Below are positions 7,847-13,109 of a stretch of 13,109 nt of DNA, piece after piece. The notes beneath the pieces were generated by a model. That model was not told where the DNA came from and searched no databases. It saw only the letters and a program-made list of their open reading frames with translations. The translations under genes and the position numbers were made by a program. How positions within the stretch are numbered: the first letter of the stretch is position 1; each line of letters opens with the position of its first letter. The stretch comes from Oscillospiraceae bacterium (GTDB lineage Bacteria; Bacillota; Clostridia; Oscillospirales; UBA929): the NCBI GenBank assembly GCA_031282535.1, contig JAITDM010000082.1, positions 1-13,109 on the forward strand. Direction: 5' to 3'.

Positions 7847-7890
7847 CTTCCTCGGCGGACGCGGCGTGACCAGATGTGCGCCGAGGCAAG
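7847..7890 (+). promoter_or_regulatory. Stable leader hairpin upstream of the ATPase operon
   Basis: CCTCGGCG (7850-7857) pairs perfectly with CGCCGAGG (7879-7886). Three outer pairs (CTT 7847-7849 with AAG 7888-7890) join across a single bulged C at 7887. The loop is 21 bases. An A-rich stretch (7893-7916) follows, not a T-run, so it is not a + strand terminator. It falls wholly within the predicted leader. I do not recognise it as a known metal riboswitch; it could equally be an mRNA-stabilising element or an operator. Confidence 0.5.
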
Positions 7891-7954
7891 ATTGGAAAAA
7901 ATTGGAAATTAAAAAATGCGGGCGCGTCGCGTCTGCGGATGTGGAGGCAGTGAG

Positions 7955-8197
7955 ATGAATTTGCTGACGACGCTTTTGAACAAAAAGACATGCACGTTTG
8001 CCGTGGGGGTGGCGGCCGGGCTGGTCCTGCCGCTGGTGGTGAAGAGCAAGGCGACGCGGCGGGCGGCTGTCAATCTTGTGGTGCAGGGGCTCAAGCTGCG
8101 CGACAACGCGCAGACGGCGCTGGCGTCCATCCAGGAGGAGGCGCAGGACATATACGCCGAGGCCACGCAGCGGCGGACACCCTCCGCGGAGGCCTGA
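7955..8197 (+). CDS. DUF6110-like small single-pass membrane protein (80 aa)
   Basis: The function is unknown. The protein begins MNLLTTLLNKKTC and has one membrane segment at about residues 13-29, with a GVAAG (GxxxG) packing motif. A basic KSKATRR stretch follows, then an amphipathic, mostly acidic helix (AQTALASIQEEAQDIYAEA). This layout matches what I recall of the DUF6110 family, small proteins found beside heavy-metal P-type ATPases in Clostridia. The start at 7955 has GTGGAGG 7 bases upstream; the earlier in-frame ATG at 7916 has no ribosome site and would add a cysteine/arginine-rich tail unlike the family. The ATPase begins four bases after this gene's stop, so they are surely co-transcribed. 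I infer that the protein assists or regulates the pump. Confidence 0.8.
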   Translation: MNLLTTLLNKKTCTFAVGVAAGLVLPLVVKSKATRRAAVNLVVQGLKLRDNAQTALASIQEEAQDIYAEATQRRTPSAEA

Positions 8198-8201
8198 CCG
8201 C

Positions 8202-10301
8202 ATGACCTATACAGTGGCCAGCGACATTCCGGGGCGTCTGCGCGTCCGGTTTGGCCGGTATGCCTTTTCGGAGGCGCAGGGGTGTGCGCTGGAGGAGACA
8301 TTGGCCAAAACCCGCGGCGTACTCTCTGCGCGCGCGGGGCACCTCACCGGCAGTCTTCTGATTGTTTATACGGCGCGCGCGCGGACGGATGTGCTGCGCG
8401 CGCTGGATGCGTTGCGTCTCCCCGCCGCCCCGGCGGCGCTGCCTGCGGGAGAGGACCGGGCGGACGGGGTGTTTCGCAAGGCGCTTACGCGGCTGGTCGT
8501 CCGGCAGTGCGTGCGCCGCTTGCTGCCTGTGCCGCTTCGCACCTGTCTCACCGTGTGGCGGTCTCTGCGCTTTTTGCGGCGCGGGGCCGCCGTGCTGCGC
8601 GCCGGCCGCCTGAACGTGGACGTGCTGGACGCCGCCGCCATCGGCGGGGCGATGGTCCTGCGGGACTTTGGCGCCGCCTCCTCGATCATGTTTTTGCTGC
8701 GGCTCTCGGAACTGCTGGAGGCGCACACGCTGCAAAAGACCCGCGGCATTTTGCTGGAGAGCTTGCAGCTCAACACCGACATGGTCTGGATCGAAGAGGC
8801 GGGAACGCCGCGGCGGATCTCTTCGCGGGACCTCGGCATCGGGGACCATGTGGTGGTGCGCGCCGGAAGCGTCGTCCCGGTCGACGGCGAGGTGCTGAGC
8901 GGCGAGGCCGTGGTCAACGAGTCGTCGATGACCGGCGAGGCGCAGGGCGTGTTTAAAAAACAGGGCGACACGGTGTTTGCCGGGACGTCGCTGGTGGAGG
9001 GCCGCCTGACCGTGGAGGCCCGCGCGTGGGAAGGCGACACCCGCGTCAGCCGGATTGTGCAGATCATCGAACAGGCGGAGGGGCGCAAAGCGGCCGTGCA
9101 GGGCCGGGCGGAGCAATTGGCCGACCGGCTTGTGCCGTTCAGCTTTCTGCTCTCCGGGCTCGTGCTGCTCGCCACGCGCAACCTGACGAAGGCCCTGTCC
9201 GTTCTTCTGGTGGACTACTCCTGCGCCGTCAAGTTGGCGACGCCGGTGGCGGTGCTCTCCGCAATGCGCGAGGCGTCCGAGCTGGGGGTGCTGGTCAAGG
9301 GAGGCCGGTTTTTGGAGGTCGTCGCCGAGGCGGACACCTTTGTGTTTGACAAGACAGGGACACTGACCATCGCCGCGCCGCGCGTGAGCGGCGTGACCCC
9401 GTTTGGGGCGCGGACCCGCGAGGAGGTGCTGCGTCTGGCCGCCTGCATGGAGGAGCATTTTCCGCACAGCGTCGCCCGCGCGATTGTGAACGCCGCCAAA
9501 GCGGAAGATCTGCACCACGAGGAGGAACACGCGGAGGTCGAGTACATCGCGGCGCACGGCGTGTCCACGTTCATCCACGGAAAGCGCGCCGTCATCGGCA
9601 GCCGCCACTTCATCTTCGAGGACGAGGGCGTCCCGCTGACGGAGGCGGAGCGCGCGGCGCTGGAGAGCGCGTGCGACTCCGCGATTTTCCTGGCCGTGGA
9701 CGGGGCGTTGGCGGGCTGTATCGCGATCACCGATCCGCCCCGGCCGGAGGCGGCGGAGGCCGTCGCGGCCCTGCGGGCCCTGGGCGTGCAACGGGTGCTG
9801 ATGATGACCGGCGACGGCGAGGCGGCGGCGCGCAAAGCGGCGGTGCTCCTCGGGATTGACGACTTCCGCGCGCAGGTGCTGCCGGAGGACAAGGCGGACA
9901 CGATCGACATGCTGCGCGCACGCGGGGATACGGTGGTCATGGTGGGGGACGGCATCAACGACTCCCCGGCCCTGGCCCGCGCCGACGCCTCGATCTCCAT
10001 GCGCGACGCGTCCGACCTGGCGCAGGATGTGGCGGACTGTGTGCTCACACGTTCGGACCTGCGGCAGCTGGCGGAGCTCCGGATCTTGGGGCGGACGCTG
10101 CTGGTGCGCATCCACCGGCAGTATCGGGCCATTGCCGGCTTCAACACCGCCGTGCTGCTCGGCGGTTTGTTCGGGCTGATTCCGCCAAATGTCTGCGCGC
10201 TGCTGCACAACCTGTTTACCGTGGCCGTCAGCGCGTCCGCAACGCGGCCGTACCTGCCCCCGGGCAGGCGGCCCGGCCCGGACGCGGGGCGCCCCATTTG
10301 A
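8202..10301 (+). CDS. Heavy-metal-type P-type ATPase with HMA_2-like N-terminus (699 aa)
   Basis: This is an ATP-driven ion pump of the inner membrane; the transported ion is unknown. Residues 1-75 (IPGRLRVRFG... TGSLLIVY) resemble the HMA_2 domain and lack a CxxC metal site. The membrane part appears reduced: one helical hairpin around 145-180, one around 305-355 and one near the C-terminus (~645-685), fewer than the eight helices of classic P1B pumps. The actuator carries TGEA at 244-247. The transmembrane ion motif is Ser340-Cys341-Ala342 in DYSCAVKLATP, in place of CPC/CPx. The phosphorylated residue is Asp383 in DKTGT; other P-type signatures are HFPHS (419-423), TGD (536-538) and GDGIND (582-587). 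The catalytic set is complete, so the pump should be active. The start ATG 8202 has GGAGG 9 bases upstream, inside the end of the preceding gene. GC content is visibly higher than in the upstream glycosidase genes. Confidence 0.92.
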   Translation: MTYTVASDIPGRLRVRFGRYAFSEAQGCALEETLAKTRGVLSARAGHLTGSLLIVYTARARTDVLRALDALRLPAAPAALPAGEDRADGVFRKALTRLVVRQCVRRLLPVPLRTCLTVWRSLRFLRRGAAVLRAGRLNVDVLDAAAIGGAMVLRDFGAASSIMFLLRLSELLEAHTLQKTRGILLESLQLNTDMVWIEEAGTPRRISSRDLGIGDHVVVRAGSVVPVDGEVLSGEAVVNESSMTGEAQGVFKKQGDTVFAGTSLVEGRLTVEARAWEGDTRVSRIVQIIEQAEGRKAAVQGRAEQLADRLVPFSFLLSGLVLLATRNLTKALSVLLVDYSCAVKLATPVAVLSAMREASELGVLVKGGRFLEVVAEADTFVFDKTGTLTIAAPRVSGVTPFGARTREEVLRLAACMEEHFPHSVARAIVNAAKAEDLHHEEEHAEVEYIAAHGVSTFIHGKRAVIGSRHFIFEDEGVPLTEAERAALESACDSAIFLAVDGALAGCIAITDPPRPEAAEAVAALRALGVQRVLMMTGDGEAAARKAAVLLGIDDFRAQVLPEDKADTIDMLRARGDTVVMVGDGINDSPALARADASISMRDASDLAQDVADCVLTRSDLRQLAELRILGRTLLVRIHRQYRAIAGFNTAVLLGGLFGLIPPNVCALLHNLFTVAVSASATRPYLPPGRRPGPDAGRPI

Positions 10302-10345
10302 CGCCGTTCCGCTGTGCCTGAACGCATTTGGACGGTCCGGTAAGC

Positions 10346-10378
10346 GGCCCTATGGCGCGGCGCGCGGGTCTGTTTTTT
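10346..10378 (+). terminator. Possible first of two tandem terminators after the ATPase gene
   Basis: GGCCC (10346-10350) can pair with GGGTC (10366-10370, one G-T pair) around a GC-rich loop that can itself fold. TG and six T's (10373-10378) follow. The stem is short, but the T-run is the best in this gap. A much stronger hairpin follows at once. Confidence 0.35.
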
Positions 10379-10379
10379 A

Positions 10380-10408
10380 CGCCCGGCGGGAAATCCCGCC
10401 GGGCGCTT
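10380..10408 (+). terminator. Strong hairpin terminator between the ATPase gene and valS
   Basis: CGCCCGGCGGGA (10380-10391) pairs perfectly with TCCCGCCGGGCG (10394-10405) across a tight AA loop, followed by CTTTCC. It lies about 78 bases after the ATPase stop. The T-tract is weak, but the 12-bp GC-rich stem is very stable. It separates the ATPase operon from valS, whose promoter begins 9 bases later. Confidence 0.65.
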
Positions 10409-10416
10409 TCCGCCGC

Positions 10417-10445
10417 TTGCAGGTTATGGCTGTGTGTGGTATAGT
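10417..10445 (+). promoter_or_regulatory. Extended -10 promoter of valS
   Basis: The -10 is TATAGT (10440-10445, 5 of 6), preceded by TGG (10437-10439), an extended -10 signature. The -35 candidate TTGCAG (10417-10422) is only 3 of 6 but sits at exactly 17 bases. Predicted transcription start is near 10452, giving a leader of about 37 bases. Confidence 0.65.
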
Positions 10446-10488
10446 TAAAAACAGTGTAATACCTCATGTTGGAGAGGAGAATGGAAAG

Positions 10489-13109
10489 ATGCCCGCTCAA
10501 CTGCCAAAGACATACGATCCCAAAGGCGTGGAACCCCGCATCTACCAGATGTGGCTGGATGGTAATTATTTCCACTCGGAGGTGGACTGGACCAAGCGGT
10601 CGTTTTCCATTGTGATCCCGCCGCCGAATGTCACCGGGCAGCTCCATCTGGGCCATGCATTTGACAACACGATTCAGGATATATTGGTGCGTGTAAAGCG
10701 CATGCAGGGGTACAGCGCCGTCTGGGTGCCGGGGACGGACCATGCGGGCATCGCCACGCAGATCAAGGTGGAGGAAAATTTGCGCAAAGAGGGCAAGACC
10801 CGCCACGACCTGGGGCGCGAGGCGTTTGTCGAGCTCGTGTGGGAATGGAAACACCTCCACGGCGGCCGCATCATCGAGCAGCTCAAGACGCTGGGGTCCT
10901 CCTGCGACTGGGCGCGCGAGCGCTTTACGATGGACGAGGGCTGTTCCCGCGCCGTGCGGGAGGTCTTCGTGCGTCTCTACGAAAAGGGGCTTATCTACAA
11001 GGGCAGCCGCATCATCAACTGGTGCCCCCATTGTACGACGGCGCTCTCGGACGCCGAGGTGGAGTACCGCGCGCAGCGCGGACATCTGTGGCACATCCGC
11101 TATCGGGTCTCCGGTTCGGACGAGGTCCTCGTCGTGGCCACGACGCGCCCCGAGACGATGCTGGGCGACACGGCCGTCGCCGTGCACCCGGAGGACGCGC
11201 GCTACCGCCACCTGGTGGGCGGGACCTGCGTGCTACCGCTCGTGGACCGCGTCATCCCCATCGTGGCGGACAGCTACGTGGACCCGGCCTTCGGCACCGG
11301 ATGCGTCAAAATCACGCCCTGCCACGACCCCAACGACTTCGAGGTGGCCGCCCGGCACGGCCTCGAACATGTGCTCGTGATGGACGGCGCCGCCCGCATC
11401 AACGAAAACGGCGGCCGGTACAGGGGGCTGACGCGCGAGGAGGCCCGCGAGGCCGTGCTGCGCGACCTCGAGGCCGGCGGCTTTTTGGCGGGTACGGAGG
11501 ACCACGACCACAACGTGGGCGCCTGCTACCGCTGCGGCACGCTGGTGGAGCCGATCATCTCCTCGCAGTGGTTTGTCAAGATGGAGCCGCTGGCGGGACC
11601 CGCCATCGACGTCGTGCGCGACGGACGCATGAAATTCGTCCCGGAGCGCTTTGCCAAGACCTATCTCAATTGGATGGAACACGTGCGCGATTGGTGCATC
11701 TCACGCCAGCTCTGGTGGGGGCACCGCATCCCCGCGTTTTACTGCGACGACTGCGGCCATGTGACGGTCGCCCGTGAGGACCCGACGGCCTGCGAGGCCT
11801 GCCGCAGCGCGCACATCCGACAGGATGAGGACGTGCTGGACACCTGGTTTTCCTCGGCGCTGTGGCCCTTCTCGGTGTTCGGCTGGCCGGACGAGACGCC
11901 GGATCTCAAATATTTCTACCCCACCACCGTCGTCACGCCGGGCTATGAGATCATCTTCTTTTGGGTGGCCAGGATGATTTTTTCGGGGCTCGAACACATG
12001 GGGGACGTGCCGTTCCACACGGCCTACATCCACGGCATCGTGCGCGACGACCAGGGCCGGAAGATGTCCAAGTCGCTCGGCAACGGCATCGACCCGGTGG
12101 AGATCATCGACACCTACGGCGCCGACGCGCTGCGGTTTACGATGGTCACCGGCAACGCGCCCGGCAGCGACATGCGCTTCTATCACGAGCGCTGCGAGGC
12201 CATGCGCAATTTTGGCAACAAGCTCTGGAACGCCGCCCGGTTTGTCCTCATGAACCTCCACGTGGACACCTGGGAACTGCCGGAAGAACTGGCGCTGGAG
12301 GACAAATGGATCCTCTCGAAGCTCAACCGTCTCGTGCCCGACGTGACGGAAAACATCGAAAGCTACGAGCTCGGCGTGGCCGCGCAGAAGCTCTACGACT
12401 TTTTGTGGGACGACCTCTGCGACTGGTACATCGAGCTGGTCAAGCCCCGCCTGCAGGGGAACGACGACGCGCGGCGCTCCTCCGCCGAACAGGTGCTGGT
12501 GTCTGTGCTCACCGGCGCGCTGAAGCTGCTCCACCCGTTCATGCCGTTTATCACAGAGGAGATCTGGCAGGCGCTGCCGCACGAGGGGCCGGCGCTGGTG
12601 GTGGCCGCGTGGCCGCAGCCGGACGAGAGATTGAACTTTCCCATCGAGGAAGCCGACATGGAGCGGGTGATGGCCGCCATCGGCGCCGTGCGCGCCCGCC
12701 GGGCGGAGATGCGCGTGCCGCCGGCCAAGAAGGCGCGGCTCCTCGTGGTCACGACGCACCGGGCGGCCTTTGAGGAGGGGCGGGCGTCCCTGATGAAGCT
12801 GGCCGGGTGTTCGGAGGTGGAGATCCGCGAGACGCCGCCGGAGGATATGAGCGGCCTGGTGGCCCTTGTGACGGACAGCGCGCAGCTCTATCTGCCGCTC
12901 GCGGAACTGGTCCGCGTGGCCGACGAACGCGCCCGGTTGGAGAAGGAGAGACGGACGGCCGAGGCCGAGCGGACCAAGCTCTCCGCCAAACTGGCCAACA
13001 AGGGGTTTGTGGCCAAGGCCCCGGCGGCCGTGGTGGAGGCCGAACGGGCGCGGCTGGACAAATTGGACTCCCTGCTGCGCAAGCTCTCCGACAGTCTGGC
13101 GGCGCTTCC
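10489..13109 (+). CDS. valS: Valyl-tRNA synthetase (3' end cut by window edge)
   Basis: The enzyme attaches valine to tRNA-Val in the cytoplasm and hydrolyses mischarged threonyl-tRNA. 873 complete codons are present. The start is MPAQLPKTYDPKGVEPRIYQ; the class I signature PPPNVTGQLHLGH has HLGH at 53-56; KMSKS is at 525-529. The editing (CP1) domain shows TTRPETMLGDTAVAVHP. Cysteine pairs suited to zinc are seen in NWCPHC, ACYRCG, YCDDCG and CEACR. An anticodon-binding helical domain follows (~555-750), then a C-terminal coiled-coil arm rich in R, E, K and A (~800-873). Bacillota enzymes are about 880 residues, so only a short tail is missing. The ribosome site GGAGAGGAG (10471-10479) lies 9 bases before ATG 10489. 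The nearer ATG at 10481 is in another frame that soon stops. No frameshift or lost motif is seen. Confidence 0.98.
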   Translation, partial: MPAQLPKTYDPKGVEPRIYQMWLDGNYFHSEVDWTKRSFSIVIPPPNVTGQLHLGHAFDNTIQDILVRVKRMQGYSAVWVPGTDHAGIATQIKVEENLRKEGKTRHDLGREAFVELVWEWKHLHGGRIIEQLKTLGSSCDWARERFTMDEGCSRAVREVFVRLYEKGLIYKGSRIINWCPHCTTALSDAEVEYRAQRGHLWHIRYRVSGSDEVLVVATTRPETMLGDTAVAVHPEDARYRHLVGGTCVLPLVDRVIPIVADSYVDPAFGTGCVKITPCHDPNDFEVAARHGLEHVLVMDGAARINENGGRYRGLTREEAREAVLRDLEAGGFLAGTEDHDHNVGACYRCGTLVEPIISSQWFVKMEPLAGPAIDVVRDGRMKFVPERFAKTYLNWMEHVRDWCISRQLWWGHRIPAFYCDDCGHVTVAREDPTACEACRSAHIRQDEDVLDTWFSSALWPFSVFGWPDETPDLKYFYPTTVVTPGYEIIFFWVARMIFSGLEHMGDVPFHTAYIHGIVRDDQGRKMSKSLGNGIDPVEIIDTYGADALRFTMVTGNAPGSDMRFYHERCEAMRNFGNKLWNAARFVLMNLHVDTWELPEELALEDKWILSKLNRLVPDVTENIESYELGVAAQKLYDFLWDDLCDWYIELVKPRLQGNDDARRSSAEQVLVSVLTGALKLLHPFMPFITEEIWQALPHEGPALVVAAWPQPDERLNFPIEEADMERVMAAIGAVRARRAEMRVPPAKKARLLVVTTHRAAFEEGRASLMKLAGCSEVEIRETPPEDMSGLVALVTDSAQLYLPLAELVRVADERARLEKERRTAEAERTKLSAKLANKGFVAKAPAAVVEAERARLDKLDSLLRKLSDSLAAL

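Noticed and set aside
7916..7954. Earlier start for the DUF6110-like gene at ATG 7916
   Set aside because: There is no ribosome site before it, while GTGGAGG is ideally placed for 7955 and the extra residues do not fit the family.
8091..10208. 705-residue minus-strand open frame opposite the P-type ATPase
   Set aside because: It mirrors a well-supported gene with all P-type motifs; its translation is rich in R, H, Q and G with no recognisable domain, as expected from antisense of high-GC coding DNA.
10302..10451. T-box riboswitch before valS
   Set aside because: No T-box consensus is seen, and the best promoter lies downstream of the hairpin that could have served as a terminator.
10228..11211. 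327-residue minus-strand open frame over the valS 5' end
   Set aside because: It crosses the ATPase 3' end, the terminator and the valS promoter; no domain and no ribosome site.
1..13109. CRISPR arrays, tRNA genes, insertion sequences
   Set aside because: No regularly spaced repeats, cloverleaf-like sequence, transposase frame or terminal inverted repeats were seen on either strand.

Overview
The window looks like a chromosomal piece from a GC-rich Gram-positive anaerobe, most likely a Clostridia-type member of the Bacillota. The evidence is strong AGGAG/GGAGG ribosome binding sites, a valyl-tRNA synthetase of the length and zinc-cysteine layout seen in Bacillota, a DUF6110-like small protein next to an HMA_2-type P-type ATPase, and giant secreted multi-domain glycosidases. 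No rRNA, tRNA, transposase or CRISPR array is visible, and the genus cannot be read from the sequence. All genes run on the + strand; the long minus-strand frames are composition shadows.

Region 1 (1-7658) is a carbohydrate-degradation locus. It opens with the 3' end of a secreted protein (1-1140, cut by the window edge) carrying carbohydrate-binding-like beta-sandwiches. After a structured 203-base gap comes a 2,104-residue secreted GH2 beta-galactosidase-like enzyme (1344-7658). This enzyme has a signal peptide, both catalytic glutamates, and a long tail of Ig-like, NPCBM-like, DUF5018-like and F5/8 type C modules. The two proteins share a C-terminal module of about 93 residues, which I cannot assign to a named family. 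No transporter, regulator, sortase motif or SLH domain is in view.

Region 2 (7659-10405) is a small ion-transport operon. It is set off upstream by a strong intrinsic terminator (7754-7789) and downstream by another (10380-10408). A good sigma-A-type promoter (7804-7832) and a leader with an 11-bp hairpin precede an 80-residue single-pass membrane protein of DUF6110 type. Four bases after its stop begins a 699-residue P-type ATPase with an HMA_2-like N-terminus, and SCA instead of the CPC/CPx motif. The small protein is probably made with the pump and may assist it; the metal is unknown.

Region 3 (10417-13109) is valS, with its own extended -10 promoter and a leader of only about 37 bases, so there is no room for a T-box. 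The gene runs off the right edge with at most a short C-terminal piece missing.

The points most worth a second look are the shared C-terminal module, the unassigned module in the middle of the GH2 protein, the unusual metal site of the ATPase with its small partner, the leader hairpin of that operon, and the repeat-bearing gap between the two secreted proteins.
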